Assembly (NCBI GenBank): GCA_965223305.1
Contig: CBDCWT010000042.1
Coordinates: 1 to 64,000, forward strand
Reading direction: 5' to 3'
DNA length: 64,000 bases
DNA from: CBDCWT01 sp965223305
GTDB lineage: Bacteria > Planctomycetota > Planctomycetia > Pirellulales > Pirellulaceae
Part shown: piece by piece, positions 55,772-64,000 of the stretch
How the letters are laid out: the number at the start of each line of letters is the position of its first letter
Numbering within the stretch: the stretch's first letter is position 1
Made by a program: the position numbers and the translations under genes
The notes under the pieces: generated by a model
The model's database searches: none
Told to the model about the DNA's origin: nothing
The model's input: the letters and a program-made list of their open reading frames with translations, nothing else

Positions 55772-58156
55772 CTAGTGGTTCGTCAGAAACTCCCGCACAT
55801 TGACCCAACTCCATACGAGATCGACCAGCGCTGCCTGTCTTTCATCACTGTCCGCGATATGTTGCCGAGCGACCGTGAGCTCGCGTGGTGTCGGCATCCG
55901 TGAGAGAGTAGCTAAATAGAATTCCTCGATGATTTCCTGATCCGTTGCTCGACTAGCAAGCAAGTGTTGCAGTCGGCCCGCGCAGATCTTCTGCAGCAAC
56001 GCCTCGTCGCTCATCAGGTAAAGCGTCTGCTGCAGGCTCGTGCCGTCCGCCCGATCGCAGTCGCAGATCGAAGTTCGCTCACCACGTCCAAAGGTCGCGA
56101 ACAAACCGTTGGCTTTCACATCGGCCAGTCGATTCGGAGCTACCTCAATGGCCCGGCTTCCCGGTGGTACGTCCTCGCCAAACGATCCTCGACACTCGAG
56201 GGCATCATTCACGGCATCGATGGCCACCTCGGCCAAGAGAGGGCGAACCAGCGCGTGCGAGAAATTGCGCGAGTCATGCCGGTTCGACTCGGAGGGTACG
56301 GCCGAACGCTGATAGGTGTTCGATTGCAGAATCAACCGTTCTATATGGCGGATGTCGTACCCACTCGAAATGAACTCGCGCGACAGTCGATCTAGCAACC
56401 GGGGATGCGAAGGTGGATTCGCGAGCGAGAATCCGTCCACGGGCTCGACCAATCCGCTGCCAAAGTACTTCGCCCAGATCCGATTGACCATGTTGGCGGC
56501 AAAGTACGGGTTATCTTCACGAACGAGCCACTGAAAAAACGCCTCGCGCGGATCGCCTGATGGATCGAGGCGCTCTCCGCCAAGTGGTCGGGGTAGAACG
56601 GGCTCACTCGACTCAGGGTCCTTGAGCTGCCGAGAGTAGTCAGACACAAATACCTCACGTAGCCGCGGGAGCCTGGCCGGAGGGAGCCCGTCTTGTCCTG
56701 CTTGACGCGCCGCCTCCAGAAGATCCAGCGTGCGAGCGCGGAGTGGAGTCGAGGCGCCGAATTGTACGCGCGAGAAGATGTTGCCGAAGCCTACGTAGTC
56801 GTTGCGCGACCAGCGGTCAAACGGGTGCTGGTGGCAGCGCGCACAGTTAATGCGAATACCCAAGAAGGCGGCAGCCGTCCGCTCCGCCATCTCCTCAAGA
56901 GAGAACGAACCGTTTTCTTCAGCACGCCTCCAGTAAAGATCGAGATCCGGTCGGTCAGCATACCGAGCTGCGAAACCCACTTCTGCCTGACGCAGCAACT
57001 CAACCTCGTCGTCAATCCAAGCCTCGAGCGAAAGATCCCCTCTGCTCGTGGCGCACAACACGCCGCGAGCAAGTTGATCGTAAGGCAGATTCTCCTCGAA
57101 ACGGCGGCCGAACCAGTCGTGCCACATCTTGGCGCGGCGACCACGTAGCTTTTCAGGCGCCTCCATCTTGGTAACGTCGCAGCCTGTAATGTCACACATA
57201 CGAGTCGCCCACAGCGCCGCTCGCTGTGGACGATGAAGCAGCTGCTCGATCTTCCGCAAACGCTTGTCTGGTCGGCGATCGTTGAGAAACGCTCTAACCT
57301 CTGCGGGTACCGGTAACGTACCCGTCGCGTCAAGGCTCGCTCGCCGTAGGAACGTGGCATCCGTGCATCGTGCGGACGGTGCAATACCCAAGCGAACCAG
57401 CTTGTTCGTCACCTCGACGTCAATCAAGTTGGCCGGATCAGACTCTAAGTCTGGAGTCCGGACCTGTGGAACCAACACCGGCACGGCGATGATCTGGCGG
57501 CGATAGCTGACGATAACCGATGTGTCCCCGTTGCCGACCGGCCGAACCACGCCGGCCGCATCAACGCTGGCGACCGAGTCATCCTTGACCGTGAAGGAGC
57601 AGAGCGAACGCACTGCCTGCTGAGTGCCGTCGGCGAAACTCACAGTGACGGATAAAGGTTGAGGCACGCGGTCGCCGCCGAAGGTGATTTCGGCCGGCGA
57701 GACCTCGATCCGATCGACTTGTCCGCTGCCCTCCCGCCAAAGAGCGCCGTTCTCGATCCAGGCGGTGAGTAGTTCGTGCTGCCAACTAGCGGGCTTGAAA
57801 CGAACGCCCCCCTCATGATCTTCTTGTCCTGTCGGCTTGAGCAGCAGCAGGCTATCCGTTGGTTGTTCTAAATCGATTCGGCCCGTCCCCAGGGCGGCCA
57901 CCGCTGCATGGTCCATTTCGGCCGAGTAGCCAAATAGGCTCATTCGTAAACCGCCTCGGCCCTGGAAAGACCCGTGGCAGGCCGCCGAGTTACAACCATG
58001 CCGGCTAAACAAGCTGGTAACATGCCGCTCGAAGTCCACCTGGTCGCGTGGGATTTGCTCGCCGCCCGGCAACGAGATTGTCTCCGCGCCGTTTCCCGCG
58101 GCCGAGAGCAGTGTCATCCCAACTAAGGACCACAAAGCCGGTCGTCTCAATCCCAC
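55772..58156 (-). CDS. PSD1 (DUF1549/DUF1553) cytochrome-domain protein
   Basis: 794 residues from a GTG at 58156, supported by GGAGG seven bases upstream; the longer frame to 58267 is unsupported. Signal peptide region GLRRPALWSLVGMTLLSAAG. Haem-like motifs: CNSAACH (RHGCNSAACHGSFQGRGG; CxxxCH rather than CxxCH) and CARCH in LGIRINCARCHQHPFDRWSR. DUF1549 (NLIDVEVTNKLVRLGIAPSA, MWHDWFGRRFEENLPYDQLA) and DUF1553 (AFFQWLVREDNPYFAANMVN, LLAEVAIDAVNDALE, TYQRSAVPSESNRHDSRNFS) follow in order. Such PSD1 proteins are very abundant in planctomycetes and are exported; redox role assumed from the haem motifs. The DUF1501 partner lies downstream on the same strand. Confidence 0.92.
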   Translation of the reverse strand: MGLRRPALWSLVGMTLLSAAGNGAETISLPGGEQIPRDQVDFERHVTSLFSRHGCNSAACHGSFQGRGGLRMSLFGYSAEMDHAAVAALGTGRIDLEQPTDSLLLLKPTGQEDHEGGVRFKPASWQHELLTAWIENGALWREGSGQVDRIEVSPAEITFGGDRVPQPLSVTVSFADGTQQAVRSLCSFTVKDDSVASVDAAGVVRPVGNGDTSVIVSYRRQIIAVPVLVPQVRTPDLESDPANLIDVEVTNKLVRLGIAPSARCTDATFLRRASLDATGTLPVPAEVRAFLNDRRPDKRLRKIEQLLHRPQRAALWATRMCDITGCDVTKMEAPEKLRGRRAKMWHDWFGRRFEENLPYDQLARGVLCATSRGDLSLEAWIDDEVELLRQAEVGFAARYADRPDLDLYWRRAEENGSFSLEEMAERTAAAFLGIRINCARCHQHPFDRWSRNDYVGFGNIFSRVQFGASTPLRARTLDLLEAARQAGQDGLPPARLPRLREVFVSDYSRQLKDPESSEPVLPRPLGGERLDPSGDPREAFFQWLVREDNPYFAANMVNRIWAKYFGSGLVEPVDGFSLANPPSHPRLLDRLSREFISSGYDIRHIERLILQSNTYQRSAVPSESNRHDSRNFSHALVRPLLAEVAIDAVNDALECRGSFGEDVPPGSRAIEVAPNRLADVKANGLFATFGRGERTSICDCDRADGTSLQQTLYLMSDEALLQKICAGRLQHLLASRATDQEIIEEFYLATLSRMPTPRELTVARQHIADSDERQAALVDLVWSWVNVREFLTNH

Positions 58157-58285
58157 ACTTGCACCTCCGCGGTTTCGGCTGCTAGGAGATTCAATCCAAG
58201 GCGCCCCCTGATCCTCGTCCAACTCGCCTCTTTCGAGGACGACAAGGCAAGCGAGCGGAACCGGCATCGCCCGGCTGGTTCATTC

Positions 58286-61061
58286 CTAAGCTTGCGGCTT
58301 CCTCAAGACGATCACCACTTCCTTTTCCTCACCCTCTGACAGAGTGATTTCTCGCGTCGCCTCTTCGTACCCCTCTGCGGATACTGTTAGTGTGAAGTCT
58401 TCGTCGGGGAGTAGCTGTCCACTGCGACAGCGCCCGTCTTGCTGCCACTCGAACGAGACATCCGACTTGGCACCGTTCTTCAGCCGATAACGCTGCTTTC
58501 CCCAGGGATAGGCCACCGAAACCCGAACACCCGACAGAGACTGGTTTTCCAAATCGACCGCTTTGACGAGCAAGATGGGCGCTTTGTACCGCACGATTTC
58601 CATCTCCTGGATATCGGCTTCGATGCGGCCGAGCTCGATGCGTATGTCGTCCGGTTGCAGCTCCTCGTCTTTCGACATCCTATACCGCAGCACGTGGTGC
58701 TCGTTGGTCATCAAATTGATGTTCGCGTCCTCTAAACCGTGTGGAACCATACAGCGGATCCGGCCATCCTTGTCGGGTCTTCCCTGCGTGAAGTACGGCT
58801 GGCCGTCTAGCTTGCCGAGGATATGGAAGGCGTGTCCCCAACTCTTCTTACCTTGGGAGTCGTAGTATTGTGCGTTGACGAAGACGTGAGGAACGGCCCT
58901 GAATTCGAATCGGATCGGGCGCGACGGATGCATCGATCTCGAGCGTCGTGGAAACAAACACCGCCGGTAAGGGAACCTGCTGACGGTCCCGTCGAAAGTA
59001 GTTGATATCGGACGGATACTCCGCTGGCGTGATGCGCCACGTTCCGCTGTCGACCGGCCCCATCGTGAAGCGGCCGTCGTTGTCTGTCATTGCTGCGCGA
59101 CGCATGCTGGATCCGACCGGTAGGCCAACCTCTCGCTGGCTGGTTCGCTCCTCCGCGTTGACCCACAGCCCACCTAGAGGCTCACCCCTTGCGTCCAGAA
59201 CTTGCCCGGTAAGCGGCACTCCGTCCGCTAGTTCGATAGCGCCCAAGTCACCACGCTTCAATCCAGTGACGTGCTGCTGGGGAGCGCGGTCTTGAGGCAC
59301 GATCCAAAAAACGCTTGGCCCGCCTTTGACTACGTTCAAGCGAAACATTCCGTCCGGTTTACTTTCGGCTCGAAAGAAGGAACCGTACTCACGAAAGTCG
59401 TCGGCATCCGCCCTTGGAATACGCAATCATCTTGACACCGGCGGCAGGCTGGCCGTCCTTCGTCACCAGCCGGCCCGTAATCTGGTCGGCAGGCTTGAGC
59501 TTGACGGTCTCGAAGAAGGGACGTTCTCCCAGTCGCTCATTCTTGCGGATCATTCCCATCGCATAACCAAACCCTGCCTTGCTGGCATAGTCCTCGTGAT
59601 GCACGTCCAGCTCGATGTAGAGGGCCGGCTTCGCCAGCTGTTCGGGTGGGATCACAATCGTGTATTTGCCGCTTTTGTCGGTGACGTGCTGGGACTCCTC
59701 CAAAATCTCCCGCCGCTGTGAACTTGAGATCATGCGGCGGACCGTGACCCGAGCGCCCGCAATTCCCTTGTCCGTGTCGTTGTCGACGACCACCGCGGTA
59801 TACGTGAGGCTCTCGGCCGCAGGCCCCTTCTCTGCCCGCGGCTCGTCCGCTTTCTCTGGGTCTGCCTGGTTTCCTTGGCTTCCCGAGGCCGCGTTTGCTG
59901 AGCTGTCGGAGGCTGCCGCGGCCGTCGTTGAGTCGGCAGCGGTCGCGGTTTGAACCGAGACTGAATGAGCTGACCAACGCTGTGGCCGCAGAGAAAATCA
60001 TGGCCACGGCCAAAGCCACGGCTATCCGAGATCGCAGTCGCGTGTGAACGGACGTATCAAGTAACATCTTGACCCTCCTAAACAAATTCGACTCACCAAT
60101 TCCGAGCGCCACGCAGGCCGGAAGATGCGACCGATTGCGGCCAAGTGACAACAATAGCTCTGCATAGTCCGCCTGATGCCCGTGACGCGCTGCTTCGCTG
60201 TCAGCAACCATGTCTTGGCAGATGCGCAGTTCGCGGCGGAGATACCAGAAGAAAGGCTGACACCACAGGAGCGGTTGAGCGACGTTGACCAACCGCCAGG
60301 TAAGAATGTCCCACCTCTTCACATGCGACCACTCGTGCGCCAAGCAGAACTGCAAGTCTGCCGGTTTCGCCTCCTCCAACATCCGTTGTGGAAAGAGAAT
60401 GACAGGGCGTAGCCAGCCGAACATCAACGGTGTCTGAATACGGTCCGAAATCCACATGTCGATGTGTGAGGTCGTAGGAGTGATCTTGCGCAGCGTTCCG
60501 CAGAGCTCTGGTGAGGCAGGTCGCGCGCGTCGCATGATTCGCCCAAGATAGATGGCCCCCACGACCCACTCGGCTAAGGAGAAGATCACTGCAGCTGCGA
60601 ACATCGTCAGACAAAGCGTTCTGGCGACTACCAGCGCAGCGGGAGCGGTGGCTGCTTGAGCCGGGCTGGCCTCAACCCGACTGGTCGGCGTGATCTCCAT
60701 ACGGCCTGCCGCTGGCTCCGAACCACCGGGCTCAGCCACGGGCGATTGCAGATCGGGCAGAGTCGTCTCGGCGAACCGGCCATCGTCGAACAACGTCGGA
60801 TCCGAAGCTGCTGCCTGCGGCGTCGCAGCCGGTCTGCCGGTCGTAGTGCCGCGCTCGAACAGCCCCAATTCCCATTTGGGCCAGAGCGCCAGATAGCCAA
60901 GTAAGGCCGCGGCGAGGATCGCAGTCAACGTCGCTTGGATAACGCGGATCTTTTCGATCGGCTGCGCCGTCATCCGTACGAGGACCGCTCCCACGGCCAG
61001 GATGCCAAAGGCGGCAGTCGCTGAGAGATACCAACGACTGAAAGACCGTATCGAGCATCAT
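58286..61061 (-). pseudogene. blaR1: BlaR1-like M56 metalloprotease with carboxypeptidase-regulatory repeats, at least four frame breaks
   Basis: Frame 1 starts MMLDTVF at 61061 and breaks near the AAA at 61041-61043. Frame 2 holds the membrane and M56 part (TAAFGILAVGAVLVR, four helices, zinc motif HEWSH in QFCLAHEWSHVKRWD), and breaks near 59955-59965. Frame 3 (DNDTDKGIAGARVTVRRM...) and frame 4 (DADDFREYGSFFRAESKPDG...) are beta-sandwich carboxypeptidase-regulatory-like domains; they split in a G-rich site at 59408-59413. Frame 4 breaks near 58905-58925 and frame 5 ends LSEGEEKEVVIVLRKPQA. Every segment is otherwise clean and joins exactly. An intact gene would be ~910 residues, a sensor that cleaves the partner BlaI repressor. 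It overlaps blaI (CCATGATG). Concentrated breaks suggest decay or a poorly sequenced locus. Confidence 0.75.
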
Positions 61062-61443
61062 GGACTCTCCTTCTCTTCTTTCGCTTTTCGCGCCTTGGCG
61101 ATCAACCTCTCGAGCTCGCGCATTTCGCTGGCCGACAGATCCTCGGCCTGCAGCATGTTCAGTACGAGCTTGTCAACGGCACCGTCGAACACCTTGTGAA
61201 GAAACCGCGAACTGGCCTGATCGACCGTGTACTTCGGGGAATAATGCAGGCGTCCGGCCAACCGTTCGCTGCTTGACGAGCTTCTTGTCCGCCATGATGC
61301 GGAGGAGTGTCTGGACTGTCGTAAAGGCGCCACTCGTTGTTCGGGCAGAGCGCCTCATGTACGCGGCGAACCGGTGCCTCACCCAGCTCCCAGAGGACCT
61401 TGAGGACGTCCATCTCCCGCTCGCTTGGTGTCGCCTTTGGCAA
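61058..61443 (-). pseudogene. blaI: BlaI/MecI-type repressor, two frame breaks
   Basis: The start is a TTG at 61443 with AGGAG six bases upstream (TPSEREMDVLKVLWELGEAP, winged-helix part 1). The next frame holds AFTTVQTLLRIMADKKLVKQ, after a break near 61335 (one extra base in TGGCGCC), and the third holds LHYSPKYTVDQASSRFLHKV to AKEEKESP after a break near 61250. Joined, the parts give a normal ~128-residue BlaI/MecI repressor with wing and dimerisation helices. It represses its own operon and is cleaved by the partner BlaR1. Codon use and open frames are otherwise intact, so the breaks are recent or are sequencing errors. Confidence 0.8.
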
Positions 61444-61479
61444 ATCTCGCTCCTAATTGCAACCAGAACTCGCTCGTTT

Positions 61480-61502
61480 CAACTAAACTAATAATTTAGT
61501 TG
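61480..61502. promoter_or_regulatory. Dyad operator candidate for BlaI
   Basis: CAACTAAA and TTTAGTTG, a perfect 8-bp inverted repeat separated by 7 bases (CTAATAA), lies 36 bases upstream of the TTG start of blaI. AT-rich compared with everything around it. BlaI/MecI bind such dyads as dimers, so this fits an autoregulatory operator overlapping the promoter. Confidence 0.65.
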
Positions 61503-61639
61503 TAAAGATACGAGTCCGGCCTTGGCTGGTCAAGGGTTCTTTTTTGGATTTCCTGCCTTTCGTCGAGCGGGCCGGAGACCTGTCCGGTGCGGACGCCCTT
61601 TGACAGGATTGACAGGATTGGCCGGGGACCGTGATCTAA

Positions 61640-63259
61640 AATCAGCCACTGGGCGTTAGCCGGCGTTAGCCCACGGTTTTCACCGTAACAGCACTCGGAT
61701 CTATTTCGGCTCGGCCGGAGCCTCGCCCTCCCGAGCGTCTTGCAACGATGTCGCGGTGGGCGTGTGATGGGACATCCTGCTACGAAACCTGTCTCTTCCA
61801 TCCTGTTCATCATGTTGATCCTGTCTTCTGTTTTTTGACAGGATGTACAGGATCAACAAGATGGCATGGGCTCGCGCCACAAAAATCAGCTGCTGGGCGT
61901 TGGCCCACGGTTTTCACCGTAACCAGCACTCGGATCTGTCTCGGCTCGGCAGGAGCCTCGCCCTCCCGAGCGTCTTGCAACGATGTCGCGGGTGGGTGTG
62001 TGATGGGGCATCCTGCTACGAAATCGGTCTCTTCCATCCTGTTCATCATGTTGATCCTGTCTTCTGTTTTTTTGACAGGATGTACAGGATCAACAAGATG
62101 GCATGGGCTCGCGCCACAAAATCAGCCGCTGGGCGTTAGCCCACGGTTTTCACCGTAACAGCACTCGGATGTGTCTCGGCTCGGCAGGAGCCTCGCCCTC
62201 CCGAGCGTCTTGCAACGATGTCGCGGTGGGTGTGCGATGGGGCATCCTGCTAGGGATCGGTCTCTTCCATCCTGTTCATCATGTTGATCCTGTCTTCTGT
62301 TTTTTGACAGGACGTGCAGGATCAACAAGATGGCATGGGCTCGCGCCGACAAAATCAGCCGCTGGGCGTTAGCCCACGGTTCTCACCGTAACAGCACTTG
62401 GATCTATTTCGGCTCGGCAGGAGCCTCGCCCTCCCGAGCGTCCTTACAACGAATGTCGCGGTGGATGTGTGATGGGGCATCCTGCTACGAAATCTTGTCT
62501 CTTCCATCCTGTTCATCATGTTGATCCTGTCCTTCTGCTTTTTTTGGCAGGATGTACAGGATCAACAGGATAGCCGGGGACCGCCACAAAATCAGCCGCT
62601 GGGCGTTAGCCCACGGTTTTCACCGTAACCAGCACTCGGATCTGTTTCGGCTCGGCCGGAGCTTCGTCCTCCCGAGGCGTCTTGCAACGATGTCGCGGTG
62701 GGTGTGTGATGGGGCATCCTGCTGCGGAATCGGTCTCTTCCATCCTGTTCATCATGTTGATCCTGTCTTCTGTTTTTTTGACAGGATTCACAGGATCAAC
62801 AGGATGGTCTGGGCTCGCGCCACAAAATCAGCCGCTGGGCGTTAGCCGGCGTTAGCCCACGGTTGTTCACCGTAAGCAGCACTCGGATCTATTTCGGCTC
62901 GGCCGGAGCCTCGCCCTCCCGAGCGTCTTTACAACGATGTCGCGGTGGGTGTGTGATGGGGCCATCCTGCTGCGGAATCGGTCTCTTCAATCCTGTGCAT
63001 CATGTTGATCCTGTCTTCTGTTTTTTTGACAGGATGTACAGGATCAACAGGATGGTCTGGGCTCGCGCCACAAAATCAGCCGCTGGGCGTTAGCCCACGG
63101 TTTTCACCGTAACCAGCACTTGGATCTATTTCGGCTCGGCAGGAGCCTCGCCCTCCCGAGCGTCTTGCAGCGATGTCGCAAGTGGGTGTGCGAGGGGCAC
63201 CCTGTCGCGGAATCGGTCTCTTCCATCTTGTGCATCATGTTAATCCTGTCTTCTGTTTG
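61640..63259 (+). repeat. Tandem array: seven ~238-bp compound units
   Basis: Units start with AATCAGCC at 61640, 61884, 62120, 62353, 62590, 62826 and 63074 (periods 233-248). Each holds GCTGGGCGTTAGCCCACGGT, CAGCACTCGGATCTATTTCG, CGGCAGGAGCCTCGCCCTCC, CGTCTTGCAACGATGTCGCG, GTTGATCCTGTCTTCTG with inverted partner ACAGGATCAACA, and a variable GGCATGGGCTCGCGCC join. Units differ from each other mainly by small indels. The array shares the AATCAGCC and CCTGTTGATCCTGT modules with the 336-bp array but not the rest. Open frames inside are periodic and are not genes. Confidence 0.9.
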
Positions 63260-63330
63260 GGACCTACATTTGCACAGCCCGTCTCTCTACTCGGGCGGCG
63301 CCCCAGTCCTCAAATTCGGAGCTGATTGCC

Positions 63331-64000
63331 ATGACTCATACAACCCAACGCGTCGGGATCCTGACCGCAGGCGGCGATTGCCCAGGACTTAATGCCGTCA
63401 TCCGGGGGGTGGTCAAGAGTGCTGGTCGCATCGGCTTCGACGTGGTCGGCTTCTTGAAGGGCTACGAGGGGCTCGTCGATCCGGTTAGCTACTTGCCTCT
63501 CAACAATAAGAACACCTCGGGCATCCTCACGCTGGGTGGAACCTTGCTGGGCTCGACGAACAAGGGTCGATTCGCCGCAACCGTGGGGGTCTCCGACCGC
63601 CAGGAGCTCGACGTCGAGTTACTCGCCGGAGTGCAGACGACGTTCGAGCAGCTGGGCCTCTGCGGATTAATCTGCGTCGGAGGTGACGGATCACTTGCTG
63701 TGGCACAGCAGTTCCACGAGCACGGGCTACCGGTGGTTGGCGTCCCCAAAACGATCGACAACGACCTGAGTGCCACGGAGTTCACCTTCGGCTTTGACAG
63801 TGCCGTGGCAGTGGCCACCGACGCTCTCGACCGGCTGCACACCACGGCTGCCAGCCACGAGCGGGTGATGGTCCTCGAGCTGATGGGGCCGCCACGCCGG
63901 CTGGATTGCTTTGCACGCCGGGATCGCGGGCGGAGGAGACGTCATCCTGTTGCCGGAAATTCCGTGGACATTCGAGCAAGTCTGCAATGCCATCCTGCAG
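63331..64000 (+). CDS. pfkA: 6-phosphofructokinase, 5' part, with a frame break
   Basis: The ATG at 63331 follows GGAG. VGILTAGGDCPGLNAVIRGV, GTLLGSTNKGRF, CVGGDGSLAVAQQF and VVGVPKTIDNDL are the phosphate- and fructose-6-phosphate-binding core of the PFK family. The combination of Gly in GGDGS with Lys in PKTIDND is typical of the ATP-dependent, PFP-like (mixed) clade rather than E. coli PfkA. After LELMG the frame runs wrong: expected LMGRHAGWIALHAGIAGGGD appears in the next frame, with one extra G in GGGG at 63885-63888. The gene continues past the window. As glycolysis needs an intact enzyme, a sequencing indel is likely. Confidence 0.88.
   Translation, partial: MTHTTQRVGILTAGGDCPGLNAVIRGVVKSAGRIGFDVVGFLKGYEGLVDPVSYLPLNNKNTSGILTLGGTLLGSTNKGRFAATVGVSDRQELDVELLAGVQTTFEQLGLCGLICVGGDGSLAVAQQFHEHGLPVVGVPKTIDNDLSATEFTFGFDSAVAVATDALDRLHTTAASHERVMVLELMGPPRRLDCFARRDRGRRRRHPVAGNSVDIRASLQCHPA

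Noticed and set aside
61748..63392. Cys-containing small ORFs in the 238-bp array
   Set aside because: Periodic repeat translations without start signals; not a peptide family.

Overview
The window is high-GC bacterial DNA that reads as a member of the Planctomycetota, most likely Pirellulales (Rhodopirellula/Blastopirellula type). The signs are two sulfatases, a DUF1549/DUF1553 (PSD1) cytochrome protein paired with a DUF1501 protein, a very large c-type cytochrome/DUF6797-like protein, two PEP-CTERM proteins, three proteins with the planctomycete N-terminal LEPRxLL-type motif, an ECF sigma factor next to a Ser/Thr kinase with TPRs, and long gene-poor stretches packed with palindromic intergenic repeats. 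The assignment rests on gene content, not on a marker gene.

Layout. 1-434: tail of a probable M56 (BlaR1-like) peptidase. 0.8-5.2 kb: the most unusual locus, a cyanobactin-protease-like (PatA/PatG family) S8 subtilase, a second PatG-like protein without a protease domain, and a 104-residue Cys-rich peptide with its own strong ribosome binding site. It is followed directly by a secreted SpvB/FG-GAP/RHS protein (5.3-11.85 kb) with a frame break at the end of its RHS core. 12.2-14.2 kb: a frame-broken terpene-cyclase-like alpha/alpha toroid protein. 14.6-21.9 kb: a sulfatase and a giant DNRLRE/Calx-beta/dockerin surface protein. 22.5-24.1 kb: a membrane-anchored small protein, a DUF3127 OB-fold protein with an SSB-like tail, and a PEP-CTERM protein. 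25.2-32.1 kb: trehalohydrolase (TreZ), a DUF819 permease and the cytochrome protein. 33.0-35.5 kb: a three-gene phosphonate operon (HD oxygenase, FAD oxidoreductase, PhnX). 35.6-41.9 kb: second sulfatase, TfoX C-terminal domain protein, PEP-CTERM protein, a 336-bp tandem array, and an agarase-like protein. 42.0-48.4 kb: haem peroxidase, and a translationally coupled sigma factor/kinase/LEPR-motif operon. 49.3-53.9 kb: ceramidase-like protein, an intact IS4-family element, and a beta-propeller hydrolase. 54.3-58.2 kb: DUF1501/PSD1 pair. 58.3-61.5 kb: a frame-broken blaI-blaR1 pair with a dyad operator. 61.6-63.3 kb: a 240-bp tandem array. 63.3-64.0 kb: 5' part of a phosphofructokinase.

Repeats are a main theme. 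A 174-bp near-palindromic MITE-like element occurs three times, two different compound repeat units have been amplified into tandem arrays, and several gene ends lie inside repeats that supply the last codons. Single-base frame breaks occur in five loci (BlaR1 tail, RHS, toroid, blaI-blaR1, pfkA). Several lie in short G or C runs and one is in a core glycolytic gene, so sequencing indels are a real alternative to true decay. No tRNA, rRNA or CRISPR was recognised.
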